A stretch of DNA of 31,605 bases from JAJKJG01 sp036556825 (lineage in GTDB: Bacteria; Pseudomonadota; Alphaproteobacteria; Rhizobiales; Beijerinckiaceae), in the NCBI GenBank assembly GCA_036556825.1, contig DATBIR010000227.1:1-31605 (forward strand). The letters are read 5' to 3'. Numbering within the stretch: the first letter of the stretch is position 1; each line of letters opens with the position of its first letter. Under the pieces are notes generated by a model that ran no database searches, was not told the DNA's origin, and saw only the letters and a program-made list of their open reading frames with translations. This document shows positions 1 to 9,837 of the stretch, piece by piece. The position numbers and the translations under genes were made by a program.

Positions 1-238
1 CGGTGACGTTTCCATTGTTGGTGACATTGATCGTGTGGCCGCCGCCGGTCGTCTCGAAGGAGAGGCCAAAACCGTCGATGACCGCGCCGGAACCGACATT
101 GCCATCGATGCTGGCGCTGAAGCGGTAGCTGCGGTCATCTGCGTTCGTCTGCGGGCTGGTAGTCGTTGTACCGCCGTCCGTCGTGGTGCTTCCCACGGTG
201 ATGACGACGGGGTCGGTCCCGGCAACGGCAATGCTCAT
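1..238 (-). CDS. N-terminal part of a repeat-rich (autotransporter/beta-helix-like) protein, runs off left edge
   Basis: Reading the minus strand from an ATG at 238-236 gives 79 open codons to the window edge, beginning MSIAVAGTDPVVITVGS and continuing through Thr/Gly/Ser/Asn-rich sequence to GGHTINVTNNGNVT. An AGGGAG Shine-Dalgarno sequence lies about 7 bases upstream. The low-charge composition and the 'INVTNNGNVT' pattern resemble the beta-strand repeats of large autotransporter or calcium-binding repeat proteins of rhizobia. That is inference from style, not from a recognised domain. The first residues do not form a cleavable signal peptide, which is unusual for a classical type V autotransporter and would fit type I secretion through a C-terminal signal outside the window. 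Family assignment is weak; the reading frame itself is well supported by its start site and composition. Confidence 0.6.
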   Translation of the reverse strand, partial: MSIAVAGTDPVVITVGSTTTDGGTTTTSPQTNADDRSYRFSASIDGNVGSGAVIDGFGLSFETTGGGHTINVTNNGNVT

Positions 239-810
239 CGTGTTTCTCCCTGTCGCTCACGCAGCCGTTTCCCGGGATCGAGGCATCCCTGACCCACGCG
301 CGCGACCTGATTTCGTGTCGGCGATTGCCGGATCCTGGATCACATCGGCTCAGCAGGAGCGGGGGAGACGTCGCTCCAGCCGGCGCAAGTCAGGGAAAGG
401 CCCCTGAATTGCTCCAGACCAGCAACGGAAGACACGCTCATTCGGACGTCTCCACCCGTGATTATTTTGAGCAACTGCATATCCAAAACTTAGCGCTTGC
501 CACTTTCCGGCAGCTAATAGCGGTGCCCGCCGCAGGTCAACGCAATGTCCGGCGCACTGATCTTTAGGTTAACGCAGCGGCTGCCGCCGGGCGCCAGAGG
601 CGTCCAGCCACAGGTTCACCGTCGAGGCTCGAAACCGCCCGTCCAGCGCCGGCATCGAGGCATCGCGGTCAAAGCCGCTGCGGGTGCCGATCGGACCCGC
701 GCGCCGCCCGGCTCCCTGTGACGGAACGACCCCAGGCAGGCTCGCCACCTTTTCGCCATTGCCCCGCTCATGATAAGGCGAGCGCTCCGCCCACAACCGA
801 ATCTTGGCCC
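239..810. other. Intergenic region between the divergent repeat protein and cpoB
   Basis: 572 bases without a convincing gene; short open frames here have arginine/proline-rich shadow composition. The stretch at about 455-515 is clearly richer in A+T than its surroundings. On the minus strand it offers TTGGAT followed 16 bases later by TAATCA, a plausible but weak promoter for the left-edge gene. No tolB or pal gene precedes cpoB here. Confidence 0.4.
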
Positions 811-1800
811 ATGCTGCGCCCGAATGCGATTTTTGCCCTGCTGATGTTCGCTGCCGTGACCGCCGCCGCTCCTGCGTCGGCCCAGGATGCGGCGGAGATC
901 GTCGTGCGCATGAACCGGCTCGAAAACCAGATGCGGCAGATGTCCGGCGACATCGAGCAGCTGCAACACGAGAACCGGCAGCTCAAGGAGCAGGTGCGAA
1001 AGTTCCAGGAGGACGTGGAGTTCCGCTTCCAGGACCAGCGCGGGCCGCCGCGCGCGCAGGCGCCGGCCCCGACGCAGACGCCCGCCGCGCCGCCGCGCCC
1101 TCAGCGGCGCGGCGACGCCTTCGAGCCCGGCGAGGCGCCCGCGGCCCCCGGCGCGCCAGGGCGCCAGGCACGCCGCGGCGACGCCTTCGATCCGAGCGAT
1201 ATGCCGAACGCGCCGGGCGCACCGCGCCAGCTCGGCACGACGGCGCCGTCGGCGCCCCTCACCATCGGCGGCATCATCGACAACAACGACGAGCCGGAGC
1301 CGGGCGGCCCGCTGGATCTCAACCAGGTGCGCGGCGGGGCGGCGCCCCCTCGCAACCTCGGCTCGGCGCCGCCCCAGGCGCCGGCGGCGCCGAGCGTCGC
1401 CGCAACCGGCAGCGGCGACGCGCGCACCGATTACGACGCCGCCTATGCCTACATCCTGCAGAAGCAATACGAGCGCGCCGAGATGGGTTTCCGCCAGTTC
1501 CTGCAGTCGCATCCGCGCGACCGCCTGGTGCCGGACGCGACCTACTGGCTCGGCGAGAGCTACTACCAGCGCAACCGCCACCGCGAGGCGGCCGAGCAGT
1601 TCCTGAAGGTGTCGACCGAATACACCAGCTCGCAGAAGGCCCCCGACGCCATGCTGCGCCTCGGCATCGCGCTCAACGCGCTCGGCGCCAAGGACCAGGC
1701 CTGCGCCACCTTCGCGCAGCTCGAGCGCAAGTTCCCGCAGGCGGCGCCGACGGTGCGCCAGGGGGTCGAGCGCGAGCAGAAGCGCGCCCGCTGCGCGTGA
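811..1800 (+). CDS. cpoB: Cell division coordinator CpoB (YbgF), periplasmic TPR protein
   Basis: A 329-residue protein starting MLRPNAIFAL. In its family CpoB sits in the periplasm, works with the Tol-Pal system and coordinates outer-membrane constriction with septal peptidoglycan synthesis. Visible order: Sec signal peptide with likely cleavage after PASAQ (residue 25); coiled coil at about 27-75 (heptad-like MNRLENQMRQMSGDIEQL); a Pro/Ala/Gly-rich linker at 77-200; then C-terminal TPR repeats (DYDAAYAYILQKQYERAEMGF onward). The linker holds a tandem duplication of about 22 residues beginning RRGDAF at 99 and again at 121. The start at 811 is chosen over an in-frame ATG at 718 because it begins directly at the signal peptide. 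The stop is 4 bases before tilS, so the two are co-transcribed. The usual upstream neighbour pal is absent from this side. Confidence 0.9.
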   Translation: MLRPNAIFALLMFAAVTAAAPASAQDAAEIVVRMNRLENQMRQMSGDIEQLQHENRQLKEQVRKFQEDVEFRFQDQRGPPRAQAPAPTQTPAAPPRPQRRGDAFEPGEAPAAPGAPGRQARRGDAFDPSDMPNAPGAPRQLGTTAPSAPLTIGGIIDNNDEPEPGGPLDLNQVRGGAAPPRNLGSAPPQAPAAPSVAATGSGDARTDYDAAYAYILQKQYERAEMGFRQFLQSHPRDRLVPDATYWLGESYYQRNRHREAAEQFLKVSTEYTSSQKAPDAMLRLGIALNALGAKDQACATFAQLERKFPQAAPTVRQGVEREQKRARCA

Positions 1801-1804
1801 GGGC

Positions 1805-2956
1805 ATGATGCGCCGCCCGCGCGTCCGATCCCGCCCGGCCGAGGAAGGCTCGCATGGCGGCGAGCGCCGGGCCGCAGGCATTCGCGACGCGGCGCCCGTC
1901 TCCCGCGACGAGGCAGACTTGCTGTTCACGGGTCTCGAGCAGGCGAGGGGGATCGTGCTGGCGGTGTCGGGCGGGCCCGATTCCGCCTGCCTGATGCACC
2001 TCGTGGCAGCATGGCGTGGGACGGGCCGCAGGCCGCCCGTGACGGTCGCCACGGTCGACCACGGCCTGCGCGCGGGCTCGGCCCGGGAGGCGCGCAGGGT
2101 CGGCGCATGGGCCAAGGCGGCCGGCCTGCCGCACCGCGTCCTGACCTGGTCCGGCGAGAAGCCGACAAGCCGGATCCAGGAGACGGCGCGCGAGATGCGC
2201 TACCGCCTGCTCGGCGAGCTTGCCCAAAAACTCGGCGCCTCGCATGTGGTCACCGGCCACACCCTCGACGACCAGGCCGAGACCGTCCTGATGCGGCTCA
2301 TGCACGGGACCGGGATCGGCGGGCTCGGCGGCATGTGGCCGGAGATCCAGCGCGACGGCGTCACGGTGGCGCGCCCGCTGCTCGGCCTGCGCAAGGCGCG
2401 GCTCGTGGCGACCTGCGAGGCCGCCGGCTGGCCGTTCTTGAGCGACCCGTCCAACGCCGATCCGCGCTTCGCCCGCGCCCGCCTGCGCGGCGAGGTGCTG
2501 CCCGTGCTGCAGCGCGAGGGCCTGACGCCGGAGCGGCTGGCCGCGCTGGCGGCCCGGGCGCGCCGGGCCGAGGAGGCGCTCGAGGCGCGCATCGGCGCCG
2601 TGATGGCCGCGGCCGCGCGCAGCGGCGACGGCCGGCTCGAACTCGACGCCGTCCTGCTGCGCGGCGAGCCGGACGCGATCCTGCTCGGCGTGGTGGCGCG
2701 CGCCATCGTCGGCGCCGCAGGCGGCCTGAAGCGTCCGATGCGGCTCGAACGGTTCGAGGCGCGCGTGCTCGGCGACCTGCGCCGGGCCCTCGAAACGGGG
2801 ACCGGGCTGCGCATCAATGTGGGCGGCGCGCTGCTCGACCTGCGCCGCGACGGCCGCCTTCTCGTCCGGCCGGAGCCGCCGCGCCGCACCCGGCAGGGCG
2901 GGACGCCTGCGGCGCCCGCCGGCGCAGCCGCGCGGCGGGGAGCCGATAAAGTATAA
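1805..2956 (+). CDS. tilS: tRNA(Ile)-lysidine synthase TilS
   Basis: A 383-residue protein. TilS uses ATP and lysine to convert C34 of the CAU-anticodon tRNA-Ile to lysidine, changing its decoding from AUG to AUA, and is normally essential. The N-type PP-loop SGGPDSA is at residues 55-61, followed by the family landmarks VDHGLR, ETAREMRY and GHTLDDQAETVLMRL, and the tail of the catalytic domain at RPLLGLRK and FLSDPSN. The C-terminal part (about 240-383) is Ala/Arg-rich and shorter than in E. coli TilS, as is common in alphaproteobacteria. The N-terminus carries about 45 residues before the PP-loop domain, so a later start cannot be excluded; two adjacent ATG codons (1805, 1808) follow cpoB by 4 bases. 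It is part of the cpoB-tilS transcription unit leading towards ftsH. Confidence 0.92.
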   Translation: MMRRPRVRSRPAEEGSHGGERRAAGIRDAAPVSRDEADLLFTGLEQARGIVLAVSGGPDSACLMHLVAAWRGTGRRPPVTVATVDHGLRAGSAREARRVGAWAKAAGLPHRVLTWSGEKPTSRIQETAREMRYRLLGELAQKLGASHVVTGHTLDDQAETVLMRLMHGTGIGGLGGMWPEIQRDGVTVARPLLGLRKARLVATCEAAGWPFLSDPSNADPRFARARLRGEVLPVLQREGLTPERLAALAARARRAEEALEARIGAVMAAAARSGDGRLELDAVLLRGEPDAILLGVVARAIVGAAGGLKRPMRLERFEARVLGDLRRALETGTGLRINVGGALLDLRRDGRLLVRPEPPRRTRQGGTPAAPAGAAARRGADKV

Positions 2957-2990
2957 AACCCGAATGGCGCCGCAGCGCCGCCGCATTCCC

Positions 2991-3019
2991 TTGGCAAGGG
3001 GGGTGGGCGCGCCTAGATT
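2991..3019 (+). promoter_or_regulatory. Probable housekeeping-type promoter of ftsH
   Basis: TTGGCA (2991-2996), a 17-base spacer, then TAGATT (3014-3019): close to the sigma70-type consensus at optimal spacing, in the tilS-ftsH gap and about 75 bases before the ftsH start. A small GGCGC/GCGCC hairpin lies just upstream at 2966-2979. FtsH could thus be made independently of cpoB-tilS. Confidence 0.6.
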
Positions 3020-3092
3020 AAGCTCGATCGCGCGGGACCCGTGTTTGCAGCTGCGCCCACGCGCCTCTTTCCCCCAGGGACGACGCCAACCG

Positions 3093-5012
<1,920 letters not shown>

Positions 5013-5036
5013 CTTCCACATCCGCAAGATCTTCGA

Positions 5037-5062
5037 AGCCCGGCGAAAGCCGGGCTTTTTTT
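5037..5062 (+). terminator. Intrinsic terminator after ftsH
   Basis: Perfect 8-bp stem AGCCCGGC (5037-5044) / GCCGGGCT (5049-5056) with a GAAA tetraloop, followed by an uninterrupted T run to 5062. It is 25 bases after the ftsH stop and closes the cpoB-tilS-ftsH unit. Confidence 0.92.
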
Positions 5063-5121
5063 GCGCTTGTCCTGCCGGCCGAAAGCCCGGTACTTTTCTA
5101 ACTTGGACGCGTTTTTCGTCG

Positions 5122-5153
5122 GCGAAGCGGGATCGACTTCGCGGGAAATGTTC
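5122..5153. repeat. Dispersed intergenic repeat, copy 1
   Basis: The 32 bases starting GCGAAGCGG and ending CGCGGGAAATGTTC closely match the element at 9943-9973, with a one-base gap and a handful of substitutions. The repeat abuts the stop codon of the minus-strand gene at 5153. Elements with a CACTTCGCGG.AAATG core are common in rhizobial intergenic regions. Confidence 0.6.
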
Positions 5154-6220
5154 TAGCCAGCTTCGCAGCGGGTGCCGTCACGCTCGTCGAGCTGGAACAG
5201 GCGGTCGTCGTCGCCGAGCTCGATGCCAAGGAAATCAGCCAAGTGATTCGCCTTTTCATCGAAGGCGAGCTTGTAGTTCACATCCTGGACCATGAGGCTT
5301 GACGGCCCGGCGCGGCGCAGCCGGAACTGCGTGTTGGCGCAGTCGAAGGTATACTCGCCGGGGAAGCAATCCACCGTCTTCGTCCGCGTCGCGCCGTCGC
5401 GAAGCTTCACCGACAGCCGCACTTCGAGGGCCGGCAAGTTGCCGTCGTCCGGGCTCTGTTTCTTCAGCCGGCCGATGGTGCGCAGCGCGATGGCGACCAC
5501 CTTCTGATCCGGATGCGCCTTGAGATGCGCCGTGTCGTAGGTGCGCGCGTGGCAGACGTTGGCACGCTTTTCGAAACGCACGCGCAGCGGATCGCCGCTC
5601 TTCACCCAGGACGGGCGGGCCGCGTCGCGCTCGGCGCGGCAGACGCTTTGCGGCAGCGGGTCGAGTTGGAAGGTGGCGCCGTCGAGCTTGGCGTCGAGGT
5701 GCATGTTGGAGCCTTCGTCGTCGGGATCGCACGACGATTGCAGCCGCAGTCCCGACATGCCCTCCTGCTGCTGGATGACGAGCGAGCGTCCGCTGGTCTT
5801 GACGCCGAAGCCGCCGCCGTCGCAATCGCGCCAGCAGCCGAAGCCGTTGTCCCCCGTCCCGGCGCATTCCACTTCCTGGTGATAGACACTCTTGAGATTG
5901 CGAAACCGCACGCGGACGGAGAGCTGGCGCGGGGTGGTCGAGGCGCGGTCCTCCTCCAGCTGGCGGGTGCGCGGCAGATCGACCTGCTCCTTCAGCGGGT
6001 CCGGGTCGAAATCCTTGAAAAGATGGAAGGCGGTCATGCGCAGGCGCGGATTCTCGGCGAGATAGGCGGGGCTGCGGGTCAGCCCATAGCAAAGCTCTTC
6101 GCCGCGGGGGAACGACTTCAGAAGGGCGCCGCCGACCTTCAGGTAATCGGTCTCGGCCGATGCCGGTCCGACAGCCAGGATGACGAGCGCCGCGACCGCC
6201 GCGAGTTGACCATATCCCAT
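5153..6220 (-). CDS. Secreted protein of unknown function with an internally duplicated Cys-containing domain
   Basis: A 355-residue protein I do not recognise. The start at 6220 is chosen because GGAGG lies six bases upstream and the product then begins with a good signal peptide (MGYGQLAAVAALVILAVG, cleavage near ASA-ET at 22-23); the open frame continues further upstream without these signals. The mature part looks like two copies of one domain, about 44-194 and 223-352. Paired landmarks are C44/C223 near the domain start; AYLAENPRLRMTAFHL with AHLKAHPDQKVVAIAL; LSVRVRFRNLK with LEVRLSVKLRD; RSLVIQ with SSLMVQ; FQLDPLPQSVC with FQLDERDGTRC. Several additional cysteines suggest disulfides in the periplasm. 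It is divergent from glmM and convergent with ftsH, with no functional clue from either. Confidence 0.72.
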   Translation of the reverse strand: MGYGQLAAVAALVILAVGPASAETDYLKVGGALLKSFPRGEELCYGLTRSPAYLAENPRLRMTAFHLFKDFDPDPLKEQVDLPRTRQLEEDRASTTPRQLSVRVRFRNLKSVYHQEVECAGTGDNGFGCWRDCDGGGFGVKTSGRSLVIQQQEGMSGLRLQSSCDPDDEGSNMHLDAKLDGATFQLDPLPQSVCRAERDAARPSWVKSGDPLRVRFEKRANVCHARTYDTAHLKAHPDQKVVAIALRTIGRLKKQSPDDGNLPALEVRLSVKLRDGATRTKTVDCFPGEYTFDCANTQFRLRRAGPSSLMVQDVNYKLAFDEKANHLADFLGIELGDDDRLFQLDERDGTRCEAG

Positions 6221-6342
6221 GATCTGCCTCCTTCCACCTTCCGGACGAGACAAGACGCTGGTAACCATGCCGGCCTTAACCGTAAGCGCTAAGGCAAGCT
6301 CGCATTTTTTGAGCCGCAGAGCGGTCATAATGCGCTATTGAA

Positions 6343-6351
6343 TGCTATACG
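6343..6351 (+). promoter_or_regulatory. Possible extended -10 promoter of glmM
   Basis: TGCTATACG, an extended -10 form (TG, one base, TATACG), lies 63 bases before the glmM start in the divergent spacer. No good -35 is present at 16-18 bases, so the call is tentative. Confidence 0.35.
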
Positions 6352-6414
6352 GCTCGGGCAGTCGCACCCAAAGTGCGCCAGCAAACATCCTGATTCGCCT
6401 ATGGCGGGGCGCCC

Positions 6415-7758
6415 ATGACACGCAAACACTTCGGAACCGACGGAATTCGCGGCCGCGCCAACGGCGTGATCACCCCCGAACTCGCCCTCAAGGTCGGCCA
6501 GGCGGCGGGCTTGCTGTTCGTGCGCGGCGATTACCGGCACCGGGTCGTGATCGGCAAGGATACCCGTCTGTCCGGCTACATGATCGAGACGGCGCTGGTG
6601 GCGGGCTTCACCTCGGTCGGCATGGACGTGCTGCTGCTCGGTCCGATGCCGACTCCGGCGGTCGCCATGCTGACGCGCTCCATGCGCTGCGACCTCGGCA
6701 TCATGATCTCCGCCTCGCACAATCCTTACGAAGACAACGGCATCAAAATCTTCGGGCCGGACGGCTTCAAGCTGTCGGACGAGGTCGAGCACCAGATCGA
6801 GACCCTGATGGGCTCCGACCTGACGCGGCGGCTGGCCGGATCGTCCCAGCTCGGCCGCGCCAAGCGCATCGAGAGCGTGCACGCGCGCTACATTGAATTC
6901 GCCAAGCGCACGCTGCCGCGTCAGCTCGACCTCGAAGGCATGCGCGTGGTCGTCGATTGCGCCAACGGCGCCGCCTACAAAGTCGCGCCCGAAACCCTGT
7001 GGGAGCTCGGGGCCGAGGTGATCGCCATCGGCGTCGAGCCGGACGGGTTCAACATCAACCGCGACGTCGGCTCGACGGCGCCCGAGGCGCTGATCCGCCG
7101 CGTGCGCGAGCTGCGGGCCGATATAGGCATCGCGCTCGACGGAGATGCCGACCGCGTCCTCGTGGTCGACGAAAAGGGCCAGCTCGTCGACGGCGACCAG
7201 CTGATGGCCGTGGTGGCGCGGTCGTGGCGGGAGGACGGGCGTCTGTCGCAGCCGGGCGTGGTCGCCACGATCATGTCCAATCTCGGTCTCGAGCGTTATC
7301 TCGGCGGCCTCGGCCTGCAGCTCGTGCGCACGGCCGTCGGCGATCGCTACGTGCTCGAGCACATGCGCGAACACGGCTACAATCTCGGCGGCGAGCAGTC
7401 GGGCCATATCATCATGTCCGACTACACGACGACCGGAGACGGGCTCATCGCCGTCCTGCAGCTCCTGTCGGTGGTCAAGCGTCTCAACAAGCCGGTCAGC
7501 GAGGTCTGCCACTGCTTCGAGCCGTTGCCGCAGATTCTCAAGAACGTGCGCTACAAGCAGGGGCAGCCGCTGCAGGACAACTCGGTCGTGACGGCGATCG
7601 AATCGGCGCGCAAGCGGCTCGGCAACCAGGGCCGGCTGGTGATCCGACCGTCCGGAACCGAGCCGGTGATTCGCGTGATGGGCGAGGGCGACGACCGCGA
7701 CCTCGTGATCAGGGTCGTCGACGACGTCGTCGACGCGCTGTCGCGCGCGGCCGCCTGA
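6415..7758 (+). CDS. glmM: Phosphoglucosamine mutase GlmM
   Basis: A 447-residue enzyme, the usual family length. It converts glucosamine-6-phosphate to glucosamine-1-phosphate, a cytoplasmic step toward UDP-N-acetylglucosamine for peptidoglycan and lipopolysaccharide. The protein begins MTRKHFGTDGIRGRANG, the family N-terminal signature. The active-site serine that is phosphorylated is S101 in the loop SASHNPYEDNGIK. The magnesium-binding loop is DGDADR at 242-247. The sugar-binding loop shows GEQSGHI, and the C-terminal phosphate-binding loop is RPSGTEPVIRVMGEG. In many alphaproteobacteria glmM follows ftsH directly; here the duplicated secreted protein on the opposite strand separates them. 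A hairpin follows the stop. Confidence 0.96.
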   Translation: MTRKHFGTDGIRGRANGVITPELALKVGQAAGLLFVRGDYRHRVVIGKDTRLSGYMIETALVAGFTSVGMDVLLLGPMPTPAVAMLTRSMRCDLGIMISASHNPYEDNGIKIFGPDGFKLSDEVEHQIETLMGSDLTRRLAGSSQLGRAKRIESVHARYIEFAKRTLPRQLDLEGMRVVVDCANGAAYKVAPETLWELGAEVIAIGVEPDGFNINRDVGSTAPEALIRRVRELRADIGIALDGDADRVLVVDEKGQLVDGDQLMAVVARSWREDGRLSQPGVVATIMSNLGLERYLGGLGLQLVRTAVGDRYVLEHMREHGYNLGGEQSGHIIMSDYTTTGDGLIAVLQLLSVVKRLNKPVSEVCHCFEPLPQILKNVRYKQGQPLQDNSVVTAIESARKRLGNQGRLVIRPSGTEPVIRVMGEGDDRDLVIRVVDDVVDALSRAAA

Positions 7759-7772
7759 GCCGCTCCCGAAGT

Positions 7773-7800
7773 CGGCGGCCGCGAGCACGGCCGCCGCTTT
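7773..7800 (+). terminator. Probable terminator after glmM
   Basis: Perfect 9-bp stem CGGCGGCCG (7773-7781) / CGGCCGCCG (7788-7796) with a six-base loop, then CTTT. The short T run makes it weaker than the ftsH terminator. Confidence 0.6.
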
Positions 7801-7948
7801 GCAGCAGCGCAAAGTTTAGCTGCCATTCTTGCATTGGGCGCGACGTTGACCCGGCCGCCCCGGCGTCCTTCATAAGCGACAGCAGACCCGGCGGAGCCGA
7901 CGGCACGCCGCCATTGCCAGTCTGCATCGGTTTTGAAGGAGATTGATC

Positions 7949-8566
7949 ATGAAGCTTTACTACGCTCCGGGCGCCTGCTCGCTGGCGCCGCACATCGTCG
8001 CCCGCGAAGCCGGTCTTCACATCGAGCTCGAAAAGGTCGACCTCGGCAGCGGCAAGACCGAGACGGGCGCGGCCTTCGCGGAGATCAATCCGAAAGGCTA
8101 CGTTCCAGCCCTGGCGCTCGACGAGGGCGGCGTGCTGACCGAGGCGTCGGTGATCGTGCAGTATCTCGCCGACAAGGCGCCGCAAGCGCAGCTGGTCCCG
8201 GCGCGGGGCACGAGCGAGCATTATCGTCTTCTCGAATGGCTCGGCTTCATCAGCACCGAGATCCACAAAGGCTTCGGGCCGCTCTGGAATGCGAAGATGC
8301 CCGCGGCGGCGAAGGACCTGGCCAAGGCGAATCTCGGCAAGCGTTTCGCCTATCTCGACCGGCATCTGGCGCAGCGCCAGTTCCTGCTTGGCGATCGCTT
8401 CAGCATCGCCGACGCCTACCTGTTCACGGTCGCGAACTGGACCAATTTCCACGCCATCGATGTCGCGCCATATCCCGCTCTGAAGACCTATCTCGAGCGG
8501 GTGGCCGCCCGTCCGAAGGTGCGTGAGGCGATGGCGGCGGAAGGCCTGCTCAAGCAGGCCGCGTAG
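7949..8566 (+). CDS. gstA: Beta-class glutathione S-transferase (GstA-like)
   Basis: A 205-residue cytoplasmic protein that conjugates or reduces substrates with glutathione. It matches the bacterial beta class closely: MKLYYAPGAC at the N-terminus with Cys10, the characteristic active-site cysteine; NPKGYVPAL (47-55) with the cis-proline; LTEASVIVQYLAD (63-75) for the glutathione gamma-glutamyl contact; His106 in STEIHKGF; and the helical C-domain motif RFSIADAYLFTV. The start at 7949 is set by an AAGGAG sequence 7 bases upstream; a TTG two codons earlier is less likely. It is monocistronic, with a terminator on its left and 397 non-coding bases on its right. Physiological substrate is not evident from context. 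Confidence 0.93.
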   Translation: MKLYYAPGACSLAPHIVAREAGLHIELEKVDLGSGKTETGAAFAEINPKGYVPALALDEGGVLTEASVIVQYLADKAPQAQLVPARGTSEHYRLLEWLGFISTEIHKGFGPLWNAKMPAAAKDLAKANLGKRFAYLDRHLAQRQFLLGDRFSIADAYLFTVANWTNFHAIDVAPYPALKTYLERVAARPKVREAMAAEGLLKQAA

Positions 8567-8650
8567 CGACCTGCGCATGCGGCGGCGAAGCGGGCCGCTG
8601 CGCCGAAACAGGCGTGTCCGGACTTGATCCGGGATCATGCGCCCAAGAGA

Positions 8651-8700
8651 GCGAGCGGGAGCGATCCAATCTGAATCGCTCGCGCTCGCGCTCGCGCTCG
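8651..8700. repeat. CGCTCG tandem repeat within a strong hairpin
   Basis: Four exact copies of CGCTCG occupy 8677-8700. The first part also pairs with upstream sequence: GCGAGCGGGAGCGAT (8651-8665) against ATCGCTCGCGCTCGC (8675-8689), 14 of 15 positions, with a nine-base loop. There is no T run, so it is not a canonical terminator, although it may end the gst transcript. Confidence 0.75.
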
Positions 8701-8871
8701 CAATGCGGCACGTGACTCACGAGCGGGCAGTCGCTTGCCAAAGCTTTGCCCGCTGCGGCCGACCGCGTCGGCGATGATGTCTCTCGCGCGCAACAGTTGT
8801 GAAATTCGCGACGGCGGTCATGCCGGATGCCCTTGCTGCCGCGGAGCAGGCCTGTTTGCCGGCGGTTAAGG

Positions 8872-8887
8872 TTAAGGCTCGCTTAAC
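8872..8887 (+). promoter_or_regulatory. CtrA-type binding box upstream of the first OMP gene
   Basis: TTAA-GGCTCGC-TTAAC fits the full CtrA consensus TTAA-N7-TTAAC exactly. An additional TTAA precedes it at 8866. It lies 77 bases before the start codon, and an equivalent box stands before the paralogue at 10042. Confidence 0.6.
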
Positions 8888-8963
8888 CTGTCTCTGCGAG
8901 CGTCCCTGACGTGTTCAGTATTGGCCCGATGGCGGCCGCATCACAAATGAAGGGACCCCTGTC

Positions 8964-9773
8964 ATGGGCAATTTGAAAACTTACGCTCTGGCGGGAATCC
9001 TCGCACTGGCTGCGTCGGCAACGGCGCGTGCGGCGGATCTCCCGGCCGGTCTGCCTCCGATGCCACCCGCGCCCGTTCCGATCGAAGTCGGCGGCGGCTG
9101 GTACCTGCGCGGCGATATCGGCATGACCAACCAGAATGCCGACAAGCTCGGCGTCGGCGACGCCAGCGACGCCGATTTCCGCACGATCCATCTCGACTTC
9201 GACTCGTCGCCGCTGTTCGGGCTCGGTGTCGGTTACCAGTTCAACAACTGGATCCGCGCTGACGTGACGGGCGAGTATCGGGGCAAGTCGACGCTGCACG
9301 CGCTCGAGCGCTCGATCGTCGACGTCGGCTTCGTCAACCAGTTCACCGGCACGAAAGCCGAGTGGGTCGGCCTTGCCAACGTCTATTTCGACCTCGGCAA
9401 CTGGTACGGCATCACGCCGTTCATCGGCGCCGGTATCGGCGTCGCCCACAACACCATCGACAACTTCACCGACGTGGCCATCTCGACGGCCGGTCTCGCC
9501 TTCGCCAGCGAAGAATCCAAGACGAACTTCGCCTGGGCGCTGCACGCCGGTTTGGCTTACGACATCACCGAGAATTTCAAGCTCGAATTCGCTTATCGCT
9601 ACTTGAATCTCGGCGACGCCGAGACGGGCACTCTCGTCCGTCGTGACTTCAGCGGCTGCAACTGCGTCAGCATGAAGTTCGACGAGATCGACTCGCACGA
9701 TCTCAAGGTCGGCTTCCGCTACCTGCTCGGCGGGCCGGTCGCGCCGATCGCTCCGGTCGTGCGCAAATACTGA
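8964..9773 (+). CDS. Outer-membrane beta-barrel protein (Omp25/RopB-like), paralogue 1
   Basis: A 269-residue secreted protein. The signal peptide MGNLKTYALAGILALAASA is cleaved probably after ARA (about residue 23), followed by a short Pro-rich linker. The body shows alternating hydrophobic/polar strands typical of an eight-stranded barrel of the rhizobial Omp25/RopB type: GGWYLRGDIG, FGLGVGYQFNNWIRADVTGEY, GLANVYFDLGNWYGITPFIGAG, FAWALHAGLAYDITENFKLEFAYRYLNLG and HDLKVGFRYLLGG. The last strand ends in aromatic Tyr. A double CNC in the long loop (GCNCVSM) may form a disulfide. The start is ATGGG preceded by AAGGGACCCCTGTC, a leader shared with the paralogue at 10152. A CtrA-type box upstream suggests cell-cycle control. 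Confidence 0.85.
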   Translation: MGNLKTYALAGILALAASATARAADLPAGLPPMPPAPVPIEVGGGWYLRGDIGMTNQNADKLGVGDASDADFRTIHLDFDSSPLFGLGVGYQFNNWIRADVTGEYRGKSTLHALERSIVDVGFVNQFTGTKAEWVGLANVYFDLGNWYGITPFIGAGIGVAHNTIDNFTDVAISTAGLAFASEESKTNFAWALHAGLAYDITENFKLEFAYRYLNLGDAETGTLVRRDFSGCNCVSMKFDEIDSHDLKVGFRYLLGGPVAPIAPVVRKY

Positions 9774-9798
9774 TCCCGGATCATCCGATCCGCACCTT

Positions 9799-9828
9799 AC
9801 GGCGCGAGGCACCCCCTCGCGCCGTTTT
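9799..9828 (+). terminator. Intrinsic terminator after OMP 1
   Basis: Perfect 11-bp stem ACGGCGCGAGG (9799-9809) / CCTCGCGCCGT (9815-9825), loop CACCC, followed by TTTT. It begins 26 bases after the stop codon. Confidence 0.9.
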
Positions 9829-9837
9829 CGTTTGCGA

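Larger units (their letters stand above)
8567..8963. other. Intergenic region between gst and the first outer-membrane protein gene
   Basis: 397 non-coding bases. They contain a partial rhizobial palindromic repeat (about 8611-8640, with TCCGGACTTGATCCGGGA), the hexamer repeat and hairpin at 8651-8700, and the CtrA-type box at 8872-8887. The rest shows no gene. Confidence 0.5.

Noticed and set aside
325..567. 80-codon plus-strand open frame in the left intergenic region
   Set aside because: No ribosome-binding site, no coherent composition, and it crosses the A+T-rich probable promoter region.
616..2115. Long minus-strand open frame (499 codons) over cpoB and tilS
   Set aside because: Arg/Ala/His-rich composition typical of antisense frames in GC-rich coding DNA; cpoB and tilS on the plus strand are clearly real.
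8677..8700. CGCTCG repeats considered as a CRISPR-like or origin element
   Set aside because: Only four contiguous hexamers with no spacers and no DnaA-type boxes; a simple tandem repeat explains it.
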